From positions 1-64,000 of the forward strand of contig JAFSPS010000048.1 in the NCBI GenBank assembly GCA_017451385.1: a stretch of 64,000 nucleotides of DNA. Direction: 5' to 3'. Source of the DNA: Bacteroidales bacterium. GTDB lineage: Bacteria; Bacteroidota; Bacteroidia; Bacteroidales; P3. The translations under genes were made by a program, and so were the position numbers. The notes under the pieces were generated by a model. The model was not told the DNA's origin. It saw only the letters and a program-made list of their open reading frames with translations, and searched no databases. Positions 7,685 through 15,884 of this stretch are shown here, in pieces (the stretch's first letter is position 1; the number at the start of each line of letters is the position of its first letter).

Positions 7685-9022
7685 GTGGGAGAAGATGGTG
7701 GAGAGGATTTCGGGGGAGGAGACTTCTCCGGTGATGGTGCCGAGGTGGTAGATGGCTTCGCGGAGGTCTATCACTATCAGGTCGGCAGGTAGTTTACTCT
7801 TTAGGCCATGCTCTATGCGTGGCAGGATTGTCGTTATGTGGTGTAAGGCTTCGAGGTGGCGCGGGTTGCTCACTATGGGTGTGTCGTCGGCGAGGTTGCC
7901 AATGGTGCTGCTGTATAGCTTTTTTTTCAGTATGCCGATTCCTTCACCACGACGGGCAGAGATGGACACGGTGTCCGTAATGTTTTTGATGGCGAGTGGT
8001 GTGGGGGTGTAGAGGTCTGTCTTGTTTTGTACGACGATGATGGTTTTGTCTTGTATGGCATCGCCCAGAGCGTTGATGTTTTTTTCTATGGTGTCGGCCT
8101 CGGTTCCGGCTTCGACGATATAGAGTACTATCTGTGCCCTTCTGGCGGCGGCGAGACTCCGTTCGATGCCGGCGTTCTCTATGATGTCGGTGCTGCTACG
8201 CAGACCTGCGGTGTCTATGAATCGGAAGGCTATGCCATCGATGGTGACGATGTCTTCTATGGTGTCGCGCGTGGTGCCGGGGATGTCGCTCACTATGGCT
8301 CGGTCATCGCCCACAAGAGCGTTGAGGATTGTTGATTTCCCTACGTTGGGAGCACCTACGATGGCCACGGCAACGCCATTGCGGATAGCATTACCCTGAC
8401 GGAAACTCTCTTGCAGCTGCCAACATTCGTCCATGAGTCCACGCACGATGGTGAGCAACTGCTGTCGGTCGGCGAATTCTACGTCCTCTTCGCTGAAGTC
8501 CAGCTCAAGCTCTAAGAGTGATGCTAACTCTACGAACTGTTGTCGCAATTCTTTTAGTCGCTGTGCATAGGAGCCTCTCAGCTGGCTGACGGCTAACCGA
8601 TGAGCACCGCGGTTGGTTGACTCAATGAGGTCGTTTACTGCTTCGGCTTGTGCGAGGTTGAGACGTCCGTTGATGAAGGCGCGCTGGGTGTATTCGCCGG
8701 GTTCTGCCATGCGGGCACCGCTATTGAGAAGGATGTCTAAAATGGTCTGCTGTATGTATTGCGAGCCGTGGCAAGCTATCTCTACGGTGTCTTCGCCTGT
8801 GTAGCTATGTGGTGCGGGGTAGTAGGTCATCACCACATCGTCTATTATCTCGTCGCCGTTGCGGAATAGGGAGTAGGTGGCGTGGCGTGGCGTGAGTGCG
8901 GTGCGATTGCTGTGGCGTAATGCTATGGCTGTGGCGTTATCGCCAGAGAGACGTAATACGGCAATTCCGCCAATACCTGATGGAGTGGCAATGGCAGCTA
9001 TCGTGTCGCTATAGTGAGACAT
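7667..9022 (-). CDS. mnmE: tRNA uridine-5-carboxymethylaminomethyl modification GTPase MnmE (TrmE)
   Basis: 451 residues from the ATG at 9022; an upstream in-frame ATG at 9112 would add 30 unrelated residues and run into the neighbouring gene. With MnmG this enzyme installs the cmnm5 group at U34 of certain tRNAs. It has the N-terminal folate-binding domain (about 1-120), a helical domain, and an inserted G domain with P-loop GAPNVGKS (223-230), GTTRDT (249-254), DTAG (270-273) and a later NKTD. The C-terminus ends FCIGK, with the conserved catalytic-region cysteine. Length is normal for the family. It is the last gene of the leftward unit that includes the small membrane-protein gene, and its 3' end borders the defence island. 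Confidence 0.97.
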   Translation of the reverse strand: MSHYSDTIAAIATPSGIGGIAVLRLSGDNATAIALRHSNRTALTPRHATYSLFRNGDEIIDDVVMTYYPAPHSYTGEDTVEIACHGSQYIQQTILDILLNSGARMAEPGEYTQRAFINGRLNLAQAEAVNDLIESTNRGAHRLAVSQLRGSYAQRLKELRQQFVELASLLELELDFSEEDVEFADRQQLLTIVRGLMDECWQLQESFRQGNAIRNGVAVAIVGAPNVGKSTILNALVGDDRAIVSDIPGTTRDTIEDIVTIDGIAFRFIDTAGLRSSTDIIENAGIERSLAAARRAQIVLYIVEAGTEADTIEKNINALGDAIQDKTIIVVQNKTDLYTPTPLAIKNITDTVSISARRGEGIGILKKKLYSSTIGNLADDTPIVSNPRHLEALHHITTILPRIEHGLKSKLPADLIVIDLREAIYHLGTITGEVSSPEILSTIFSHFCIGK

Positions 9023-9050
9023 TTTATTCGGTATTTGGCTTTGCAGTTGG

Positions 9051-9545
9051 CTATTCGTTGTCTTTCGTTGGCTCGCTATAGGCGTCGCCATATATCTCGT
9101 GCATCTGCTCATGGGTCAGTCCGGCATCGACTTTTACCTTATACATATTGGGATAGGTCATGAACTGAAGCAGCACTGTTATGATTACGAACATGAGCAG
9201 CGCATTGTTGTGGCAGAGCAGGATGATAACGGAAAGGATGACGTTGGTGGCGAAGGTTGTGGAATAGAGCGAGCGCACCATTGCCGCATAGTTGGTTATT
9301 CGTTCGTTGATGTCATCGATGGTTCGTATTTGTCTTGGTTTTTTCCGTACCGTCATCAATGCCATGGCAATGACTAAGACGGCAAGAGCCACGCCACCGT
9401 AGAATAGATAGTTCGCTGCATTGTTGCTAATGTAGAAGCGGTAGGGGCTTGCATAGTAGAATATTATCACTATGAGTGCTGCTCCAATGGAGCCGAATAG
9501 CCCTATGGAGGCGCTGCGTGTCATTTTTTTTATTGTTTCTTGCAT
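9051..9545 (-). CDS. Small four-helix membrane protein of unknown function
   Basis: A 164-residue protein that I do not recognise. It has four likely membrane segments: about residues 10-31, 43-66, and two closely spaced ones between 95 and 133. A charged cytosolic loop with KKPRQIRTIDDINERI separates the second and third. The C-terminal 30 residues are hydrophilic (HEQMHEIYGDAYSEP). It has no signal peptide apart from the first helix. It lies 28 bases upstream of mnmE in the same direction, so the two are probably co-transcribed, but that does not establish a functional link. Confidence 0.7.
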   Translation of the reverse strand: MQETIKKMTRSASIGLFGSIGAALIVIIFYYASPYRFYISNNAANYLFYGGVALAVLVIAMALMTVRKKPRQIRTIDDINERITNYAAMVRSLYSTTFATNVILSVIILLCHNNALLMFVIITVLLQFMTYPNMYKVKVDAGLTHEQMHEIYGDAYSEPTKDNE

Positions 9546-9670
9546 TGTTTCTATAATGACAGTTGAGGTGTTCTGAAATGCAGGTGTTTTGCGATTGGAC
9601 TGTATGTCCGTTCGTTGTTTTGGATGTTTGAAAATTATTGTATTTTATTCAAATGCTGTTTGAACGGTGT

Positions 9671-12523
9671 TTAATTGTTCAGTACCTTTCTGAGGAAGCG
9701 TGCGGTATAAGACTCTTTGCATTGAGCCACAGTCTCCGGTGTTCCTGCGCATACCACGTTGCCACCTTCTTTTCCTCCTTCGGGACCCATGTCTATCACC
9801 CAGTCCGCCACTTTTATGATGTCGTGGTGATGTTCGATAACGATGATGCTATGTCCTTTCTGTATCAGGCTGTTGAACGCAGTGATAAGTTTCTGGATAT
9901 CGTGGAAGTGCAGACCAGTGGATGGTTCGTCGAATACAAAGAGGCGGGGTCGTGCTCCTTCGCCGCGCACGAGGTATGAGGCCAGCTTGATGCGCTGTGC
10001 TTCGCCGCCGCTGAGGGTGCTTGATGGCTGTCCCATTTTCAGATAGCCGAGACCTACGTCAATCAATGGCTGTAGCCGCTCTACAATGGAACGCGTCTCT
10101 TTGTCGTTGCCGAAGAAGGCAATAGCCTCCTCAATGCTCATCTCCAGTATCTGGCTAATGTTTTTGCCTTTATAGAGAACTTCGAGTGTATCTTCTTTGA
10201 AGCGAGTGCCATGACATTCTTCGCAGACGAGGTGAACATCAGCCATGAACTGCATGCTGATGGTGACATAGCCTTCGCCCTCGCAGTTCTCACAGCGTCC
10301 GCCTTCGGTGTTGAAGGAGAAATATCCCGCCTTATAACCCCGTGCGCGTGCCAGAGGCTGTGAGGCGTATAGTTGGCGTATCTCATCGTAGGCCTTCATG
10401 TAAGTGGCTGGATTGCTGCGCGTGCTTTTTCCTATGGGGTTTTGGTCCACCATCTCTATGCCAGCGATGCGGCTGAGGTCGCCGTCGATGCCTGTGCAGT
10501 TGCCTATATATTCGGGGTTGCCGTCAAAGCGTTTTTGCAGCACGTCATACAGCACTTGCTTTATGAGAGATGTCTTGCCCGAGCCGCTCACGCCGGTTAC
10601 TACTGTCAGTATGCCGAGAGGGATGGCCACGTCAATGTGCTTCAGGTTGTTGCAGAAGGCACCGTGGATGTTAATCCTGTCGCGCCAAAGGCGTCGTTCC
10701 TTAGGCACGATAATTTTGCGTCGGCCCTGCAGGTAGTCAAGCGTGTAGGATGTTTTATCTGGGTTGAGAGGTGTGGCATTATCGGTCAGTCGCCCGCGGA
10801 ACACCACTTCGCCGCCATGTACGCCAGCGTCGGGGCCAATGTCTATCACATAATCGGCAGCGCGTATGATGTCCTCGTCATGCTCCACGACGATGACGGT
10901 GTTGCCGAGGTCGCGCAGCTGTTGGAGGACATGAATTAGTCTCTCGGTGTCGCGCGAGTGGAGTCCGATAGACGGTTCGTCGAGGATATACATGGAGCCC
11001 ACCAGCGAGCTGCCGAGTGAGGTGGCCAAGTTGATGCGCTGCGACTCGCCACCGCTGAGGCTGTTCGACGTACGGCTGAGAGAGAGGTAGCCAAGCCCCA
11101 CATCAAGCAGGTAGGCAACGCGGTTGCGAAGTTCGGTGCGCAGACGTTCTGTCGCCTTCATCTCCCATTCGTTGAGGTGGTTGTCGTTGCTTGCATCTTC
11201 TATTCCTTTAAGCCATTGAGCGAAGTCGCTCACGGGCATGGCAACAACTTCGGATATGCTGCTTCCGCAAACCTTCACGTAGTCGGCATCTTTGCGCAAG
11301 CGGCTGCCGTGACAGTCGGGGCATGTGGTTTTCCCTCGGAAACGAGCCAGCATTACGCGGTATTGTATTTTGTATGCCTGTCCCTCAATCCATTTGAAGA
11401 AACCGTTGATGCCTTCCCACGAGCCTTTCCCTTCCCACAGTATGCGTTTCTGCTGTTGGGTCAGCTCGCAGTAGGGGGTGTGGATTGGGAAGTCGAGATG
11501 CGAGGCTTGACGAATGAAGTGCATTTTCCACTCCTGCATTTTGTCGCCACGCCAGCAGATTACGGCATCATCGTAGATGGAGAGCGATTTGTTTGGCACT
11601 ACGAGGTTCTCGTCAATGCCAATCACGTTGCCGTATCCTTGGCAGGTAGGGCATGCGCCGTAAGGGTTGTTGAAACTGAAGAAGTTGGGGTTGGGCTTTT
11701 CAAATGTTATGCCGTCGGCCTCAAAGCGGTTGCTGAAAGCCTGTTCCACCTTGTTGTCGCCCATCTGGCTGTGCACCATGCAGTTGCCTCGTCCTTCGAA
11801 GAATGCTGTCTGTACGGATTCTGCCATGCGTGCCGTCTGGTCGTCGTCGCCGTGTTGCACCACAATGCGGTCCACCAGCAGGAATATTTCACCATAGTGG
11901 TTGGCACTGTTGCTCTTGTAGCGGTATTCGGCATTGTCGGCCTGCGGTATGAAGTCGTCTATCAGCACCACGCTACCTTTCACCATGAGACGTACGAACC
12001 CCTCCTGCTGCAGCATCTCGATTTGAGCTTTCAGGCTGCGCTCTGCCGTTATTTCGAGCGGGGAGAGAATCATGATGCGAGTGCCGTCATCGTATGAGTA
12101 AATGTGGTCCACCACATCGCTTACCGTATGGCGTTGAACCTCGACACCGCTTATTGGGGAGAATGTACGGCCTATGCGGGCGTACATCAACTTGAGGTAT
12201 TCGTATATCTCTGTCGAGGTGCCAACGGTGGAGCGAGGGTTGCTGGTGTTCACCTTCTGCTCTATAGCTATGGCTGGCGAGATGCCGTGGATGTAGTCCA
12301 CCTCGGGCTTGCTCATGCGTCCCATAAATTGACGCGCGTAGCTGCTGAGGCTTTCCACATAGCGGCGTTGTCCTTCGGCATAGAGCGTGTCGAAAGCCAG
12401 CGACGATTTGCCGCTGCCGCTAAGACCGGTGATGACAACAAGTTTGTTGCGAGGTATCTCTACGTCAATGTTTTTTAGGTTGTTGACGCGAGCCCCTTTT
12501 ATTACGATGGCATCTTCACTCAT
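9671..12523 (-). CDS. uvrA: Excinuclease ABC subunit A (UvrA)
   Basis: A 950-residue DNA-damage sensor of nucleotide excision repair, which loads UvrB onto lesions. It has tandem ABC ATPase modules. The first has Walker [10 protein letters not shown] near residue 33, a zinc module with CPTCQGYG and CPDCHGSRL, and signature [13 protein letters not shown]. The second has GVSGSGKTS, a CENCEGEGY...CEECHGTRF zinc finger, and signature [13 protein letters not shown] followed by a DEPSTGLH Walker B/D-loop. Length and order are standard. The ATG at 12523 fits the conserved N-terminus ([19 protein letters not shown]). Its start is 70 bases from the inverted-repeat unit carrying the GxxExxY gene. Confidence 0.98.
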   Translation of the reverse strand: MSEDAIVIKGARVNNLKNIDVEIPRNKLVVITGLSGSGKSSLAFDTLYAEGQRRYVESLSSYARQFMGRMSKPEVDYIHGISPAIAIEQKVNTSNPRSTVGTSTEIYEYLKLMYARIGRTFSPISGVEVQRHTVSDVVDHIYSYDDGTRIMILSPLEITAERSLKAQIEMLQQEGFVRLMVKGSVVLIDDFIPQADNAEYRYKSNSANHYGEIFLLVDRIVVQHGDDDQTARMAESVQTAFFEGRGNCMVHSQMGDNKVEQAFSNRFEADGITFEKPNPNFFSFNNPYGACPTCQGYGNVIGIDENLVVPNKSLSIYDDAVICWRGDKMQEWKMHFIRQASHLDFPIHTPYCELTQQQKRILWEGKGSWEGINGFFKWIEGQAYKIQYRVMLARFRGKTTCPDCHGSRLRKDADYVKVCGSSISEVVAMPVSDFAQWLKGIEDASNDNHLNEWEMKATERLRTELRNRVAYLLDVGLGYLSLSRTSNSLSGGESQRINLATSLGSSLVGSMYILDEPSIGLHSRDTERLIHVLQQLRDLGNTVIVVEHDEDIIRAADYVIDIGPDAGVHGGEVVFRGRLTDNATPLNPDKTSYTLDYLQGRRKIIVPKERRLWRDRINIHGAFCNNLKHIDVAIPLGILTVVTGVSGSGKTSLIKQVLYDVLQKRFDGNPEYIGNCTGIDGDLSRIAGIEMVDQNPIGKSTRSNPATYMKAYDEIRQLYASQPLARARGYKAGYFSFNTEGGRCENCEGEGYVTISMQFMADVHLVCEECHGTRFKEDTLEVLYKGKNISQILEMSIEEAIAFFGNDKETRSIVERLQPLIDVGLGYLKMGQPSSTLSGGEAQRIKLASYLVRGEGARPRLFVFDEPSTGLHFHDIQKLITAFNSLIQKGHSIIVIEHHHDIIKVADWVIDMGPEGGKEGGNVVCAGTPETVAQCKESYTARFLRKVLNN

Positions 12524-12554
12524 TTTAGTTCTAATACGAAATGGTTTTATTAAC

Positions 12555-13035
12555 GAATACGAAAGAAACGAAAGAAGCGAATTATAAAAGAGTCTATTTT
12601 ATGTTTGCATCTCCATTGAGAACTCTTTTATATTCCATTTGTTTTTTATTTCCAAAATTGATAAGCAGACCTAGCTTGAATCTGCATGCTTTAAGATAAT
12701 TATATACTTGAGAATAATTTGTATTATCTAATTCAAGTAGAGCCTTTAGCTCGACAATTATCTTATCGTAGCATACAAAATCTGCATAATATTTTTTCTT
12801 TAGGAGAAAACCATCGTAGTATATGTTGAGTTCTTGCTCTCGTTTGTATGGAATATTACGTTTGGTAAACTCAATTTCAAGAGCCTCTTGATATACTGCT
12901 TCAGCAAAACCTGTTCCTAATACTTTGTATACTTGCAAAGCAGCACCTATTATTTCGTAGCTTTCTTGTTGAAAGAATATCATGTTTTTGAATCCTTCTA
13001 CATTTTCTTTCGTTTCTTTCGTTTCTTTCGTATTC
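12555..13035. repeat. 22-bp perfect inverted repeats enclosing the GxxExxY gene (possible mobile or inserted unit)
   Basis: Positions 12555-12576 and 13014-13035 are exact reverse complements over 22 bases. Each arm is built of short CGAAAGAAA-like iterations (GAATACGAAAGAAACG on the left, ending TTTCGTATTC on the right). The right arm has one more iteration outward of the shared core (from about 13005). The arms lie 437 bases apart and bracket exactly one gene, the 129-residue GxxExxY protein. No transposase is present. The unit sits between uvrA and the aldolase gene, both leftward. Confidence 0.75.
12594..12983 (-). CDS. GxxExxY family protein (PD-(D/E)XK-like nuclease fold)
   Basis: 129 residues, the normal size of this family. 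The name-giving motif is GFAEAVY at residues 25-31. YYADF with Asp68 and VELKA with Glu78 and Lys80 follow with D...ExK spacing, so with Glu28 the protein has the residue pattern of PD-(D/E)XK nucleases. The biochemical role of the family is not established to my knowledge. It is more A+T-rich than uvrA and the aldolase gene on either side, and both ends lie just inside perfect 22-bp inverted repeats. Both points suggest it came in as a discrete unit. It is read in the same direction as its neighbours. Confidence 0.85.
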   Translation of the reverse strand: MIFFQQESYEIIGAALQVYKVLGTGFAEAVYQEALEIEFTKRNIPYKREQELNIYYDGFLLKKKYYADFVCYDKIIVELKALLELDNTNYSQVYNYLKACRFKLGLLINFGNKKQMEYKRVLNGDANIK

Positions 13036-13052
13036 TATTATACTCCAATAAA

Positions 13053-14057
13053 CTATTCGGAGAGTTTGTCGTTGGAGCCCAGCACGTTCATGATTTTATG
13101 TATATACATACGTTTCATGCTTTCGCGAGCGGGTTTCAGGTACTGACGGGGGTCGAAATGGTCTGGGTGCTCTGCGAGATGTTTGCGGATGGCGGCAGTC
13201 ATGGCGAGACGGCTGTCGCTGTCGATGTTAATCTTGCATACGGCGCTCTTGGCGGCTTTGCGCAGTTGCTCCTCGGGGATGCCTACGGCGGCTTTCAGAT
13301 TGCCACCATTGGCGTTGATGGTATCTACTTCATCCTGAGGGACCGAGCTGGAGCCATGAAGCACGATGGGGAAGCCTGGCAACTTCTTCTCAATAGCAGC
13401 AAGCACGTCGAAAGCCAGTGGCGGTGGTACGAGACGACCTGTCTGAGGGTCAACGGTGCACTGCTCAGGGGTGAACTTGTATGCGCCGTGGCTCGTTCCA
13501 ATAGAGATGGCGAGGCTGTCCACGCCAGTCTTTGTTACGAAGTCTATGACCTCTTCGGGTTTGGTGTAGTGGCTTTCTGCGGCGGACACTTCGTCCTCTA
13601 CGCCTGCCAGCACGCCCAGCTCGCCTTCTACGGTTACATCAAATTGGTGTGCGTACTCGACAACTTTACGCGTTACAGCCACGTTCTCATCATAGGGCAG
13701 TGCCGAGCCGTCAATCATCACGCTGCTGAATCCCATGTCGATGCAACTCTTGCAGGTCTCGAAGCTGTCGCCGTGGTCGAGGTGGAGAACTATTTCGGGA
13801 TGCTTGCAGCCCAACTCCTTAGCGTACTCTACGGCACCTTCTGCCATGTAGCGCAGGAGGGTCTGGTTGGCATAGTCGCGAGCGCCCTTCGACACTTGCA
13901 GTATCACGGGCGATTTAGTCTCCACAGATGCTTGGATGATGGCCTGCATCTGTTCCATGTTGTTGAAGTTGAAAGCGGGTATTGCATAGCCCCCGTTCAC
14001 GGCTTTGGCAAACATCTTGCGCGTGTTCACCAATCCTATTTTTTTGTAATCTACCAT
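13053..14057 (-). CDS. fba: Class II fructose-bisphosphate aldolase
   Basis: A 334-residue zinc-dependent aldolase that splits fructose 1,6-bisphosphate into glyceraldehyde 3-phosphate and dihydroxyacetone phosphate in glycolysis and gluconeogenesis. HLDHGDSFE holds the catalytic-region Asp94 and zinc ligand His95. VEGELGVLAG carries the conserved acidic pair, SIGTSHGAYK a zinc His, and VLHGSSSVP the phosphate-binding strand. The N-terminus VNTRKMFAKAVNGGYAIPAFN supports the ATG at 14057. It is leftward and 43 bases downstream of the pseudouridine synthase gene. Confidence 0.96.
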   Translation of the reverse strand: MVDYKKIGLVNTRKMFAKAVNGGYAIPAFNFNNMEQMQAIIQASVETKSPVILQVSKGARDYANQTLLRYMAEGAVEYAKELGCKHPEIVLHLDHGDSFETCKSCIDMGFSSVMIDGSALPYDENVAVTRKVVEYAHQFDVTVEGELGVLAGVEDEVSAAESHYTKPEEVIDFVTKTGVDSLAISIGTSHGAYKFTPEQCTVDPQTGRLVPPPLAFDVLAAIEKKLPGFPIVLHGSSSVPQDEVDTINANGGNLKAAVGIPEEQLRKAAKSAVCKINIDSDSRLAMTAAIRKHLAEHPDHFDPRQYLKPARESMKRMYIHKIMNVLGSNDKLSE

Positions 14058-14100
14058 GATATTTTAGGTTTAAAGGTTTTTTGTTGATTATGTGTGCTAT

Positions 14101-15357
14101 TTATATCATCTTTAAGAAGTTGACTTCTTTTTCTGTCAGTTCGCGGTAGCGTCCGCGTGGTAGGTCTTTCTTCGTCAGTCCGGCGAAGACAACACGGTCC
14201 AGTTTGTGTATCTCGTAACCCAGATGTTCGAAGATGCGTCGCACTATGCGATTCTTCCCCGAATGAAGAGCCACGCCGACGATTCGCTTGTCATTATAAC
14301 CTTCCACATATTCCACTTCGTCAACCTTTATCATGCCGTCCTCAAGCTCAATGCCTTCAAGCATCTTCTGCATATCCTCATGCGTTACGGGCTTGTTGAC
14401 TTCTACATGATATATCTTATATACGCCCGTAGAGGGATGTGTCAGTCGGCGTGCCATCTCTCCGTCGTTGGTGAAGAGCAGGAGGCCTGTTGTGTTGCGG
14501 TCCAGACGGCCCACGGGATATATGCGTTCGCGACAGGCGCTATCAATAAGCATCATGACGGTCTGCCGTTCTTGCGGGTCATCTACTGTGGTGATGAATC
14601 CTTTGGGCTTGTTGAGCAGGAAATAGCGTTTGCGTTCGCTATGCAGCGTTTCGCCACCGTATGCAACCTCGTCGGTCGGGCTTACTTTGAACCCCATTTC
14701 TGTAACCACTTTGCCATTTACCGTCACACTTCCAGCAGCTATCAGTTCGTCGGCTTCGCGGCGGCTGCAGATACCGGCATTGGCTATGTACTTGTTAAGG
14801 CGTATCAGTCCGTCATCTTTTCGTGTGCGCGTAGGTGTCGGTCTGTCTTCACTGAAGACCAATGTGAGACCTGATTTTTTTGAATTTTCGTCTTGTTGCG
14901 TTGTTCTGTCCTCGCTTCTTCTGTCTTTTTTGTAGCGGTCGTTGCGGAAGCGGCTGTCGTGGCTGTCGCCATGCTGTTCACGGCCGTTGCGAAAACGGCG
15001 TTCACGGCTGTCGCTATGCTGTTCGTGGTCGTTGTGAAAACGGCGTTCGCGGCTGTCGCTGTGTTGTTCTCGGTCGTTGCGGAAACGGCGTTCGCGGCTG
15101 TCGCTGTGTTGTTCACGGTCGTTGCGGAAACGGCGTTCGCGGCTGTCGCTGTGTTGTTCGCGGTCGTTGTGGAAACGGCGTTCGCGGCTGTCGCTGTGTT
15201 GTTCACGGTCGTTGCGGAAACGGCGTTCGCGGCTGTCACCGTTCTGTTCGCGGTCGTTGCGGAAACGGCGTTCGCGGCTGTCGCTGTTCTTTTTACGGTC
15301 GTTGCGGAAACGGCGTTCGTTATTTGGTGTACGATTGTTTTTTTCGTTGCGTTCCAT
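14101..15357 (-). CDS. rluB: rRNA large-subunit pseudouridine synthase (RluB/RsuA family) with N-terminal Arg-rich repeats
   Basis: A 418-residue protein in three parts. Residues 15-150 are a low-complexity chain of about nine 15-residue repeats (ERRFRNDREQHSDSR and variants). An S4 RNA-binding domain follows (RLNKYIANAGICSRREAD). The catalytic domain has GRLDRNTTGLLLFTNDG, in which the Asp is the nucleophile of this family, and ends with RGRYRELTEKEV. It should convert a uridine of 23S rRNA to pseudouridine. Arg/Asn-rich disordered N-terminal extensions on this enzyme are known from other Bacteroidota and may give extra RNA contact. The catalytic part alone is normal in length. RluB versus RluE/RsuA specificity cannot be decided from the sequence alone. 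Confidence 0.9.
   Translation of the reverse strand: MERNEKNNRTPNNERRFRNDRKKNSDSRERRFRNDREQNGDSRERRFRNDREQHSDSRERRFHNDREQHSDSRERRFRNDREQHSDSRERRFRNDREQHSDSRERRFHNDHEQHSDSRERRFRNGREQHGDSHDSRFRNDRYKKDRRSEDRTTQQDENSKKSGLTLVFSEDRPTPTRTRKDDGLIRLNKYIANAGICSRREADELIAAGSVTVNGKVVTEMGFKVSPTDEVAYGGETLHSERKRYFLLNKPKGFITTVDDPQERQTVMMLIDSACRERIYPVGRLDRNTTGLLLFTNDGEMARRLTHPSTGVYKIYHVEVNKPVTHEDMQKMLEGIELEDGMIKVDEVEYVEGYNDKRIVGVALHSGKNRIVRRIFEHLGYEIHKLDRVVFAGLTKKDLPRGRYRELTEKEVNFLKMI
14911..15315 (-). repeat. 45-bp tandem repeats encoding the Arg-rich tail of the pseudouridine synthase
   Basis: About nine in-frame 45-bp units, each encoding ERRFRNDREQHSDSR-like residues, with only a few base differences between the central units. 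Because 45 is a multiple of three, gain or loss of units keeps the enzyme in frame. The repeats also create long open frames on the other strand and in other frames, which I do not regard as genes. Confidence 0.9.
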
Positions 15358-15392
15358 TATTTTATATGGATTGTGTTGTTTTATTTTTTTTT

Positions 15393-15800
15393 TTATCTAC
15401 GCCAGACATAAGGGCTTGACAGCTCAGCGTCAAGGACTTGATTCACCTCGTAGATGGCGTCAGCCATCATAAGGAATATGTCGAGGTTGCGTTCTTTGAG
15501 CCATTGTTGTGCTTTTTCGTCGTGTCGGCTTGCCATGGCGAGCATCAGGTTTACTGGATGGCTTCCCTTTGCCAGCCAATCATAGGCTTGCTGCATGCCG
15601 TCTATGGCATTGACAATAATGCCAAGAGGTTCAAAGTGGTTGGAGAAGAGCCATTTGAGAGCCTCTTTGTCACCCCGAATGGCATTGCTGAATGCTGCCA
15701 ATTCGGGGTAACCGTTCTCAATGAGCCATTTGAAGAAGTCTTTGCGACCTTCGATGCTTTTGAGTAAGATGAGCAGTATTTTTATGTCGTATTTCTCCAT
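15393..15800 (-). CDS. Small helical-repeat protein of unknown function
   Basis: 135 residues, not recognised. I see four imperfect repeats of about 25 residues, each with an A/F..WL core and a following helix: FFKWLIENGYPELAAF, ALKWLFSNHFEPLGII, AYDWLAKGSHPVNLML and AQQWLKERNLDIFLMM. This suggests a small alpha-solenoid. There is no signal peptide or membrane segment, so it is probably cytosolic. It lies between pheT (71 bases away) and the pseudouridine synthase gene in the same direction. Nothing in the context shows its job. Confidence 0.7.
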   Translation of the reverse strand: MEKYDIKILLILLKSIEGRKDFFKWLIENGYPELAAFSNAIRGDKEALKWLFSNHFEPLGIIVNAIDGMQQAYDWLAKGSHPVNLMLAMASRHDEKAQQWLKERNLDIFLMMADAIYEVNQVLDAELSSPYVWRR

Positions 15801-15860
15801 GTCCTTGTGCGTGAAATGGTGACGAGAACTTCACTGCCGTCCACCCTTTTCACTGGTGCT

Positions 15861-15884
15861 GTCTTATTGTCTTATTGTCTTATT
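15861..15884. repeat. Triple octamer repeat over the pheT stop codon
   Basis: GTCTTATT occurs three times head to tail. On the coding strand the pheT TAA stop lies within these AATAAGAC units, so the last residues and the stop are part of the repeat. Confidence 0.85.

Noticed and set aside
7280-7734. Three small frames in the island-mnmE junction
   Set aside because: They are short, mutually overlapping and without domain or promoter, and partly run into mnmE.
10373-12478. Long plus-strand frames opposite uvrA (for example 11177-12097)
   Set aside because: They mirror the conserved uvrA coding strand and show biased His/Val/Ala content with no domain. uvrA itself is certain.
12933-14087. 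A 384-codon plus-strand frame opposite the aldolase gene
   Set aside because: It is a shadow of fba and crosses the inverted repeat. Its product looks like no protein family.
14930-15330. The 45-bp repeats as a possible CRISPR array
   Set aside because: There are no unique spacers. The units are contiguous and in frame with a protein.
14880-15472. Several overlapping plus-strand frames rich in Ala-Val, Arg-Cys or Ser-Arg over the pseudouridine synthase repeats
   Set aside because: They are the reverse-strand readings of the 45-bp repeats. None has a domain or a credible start context.
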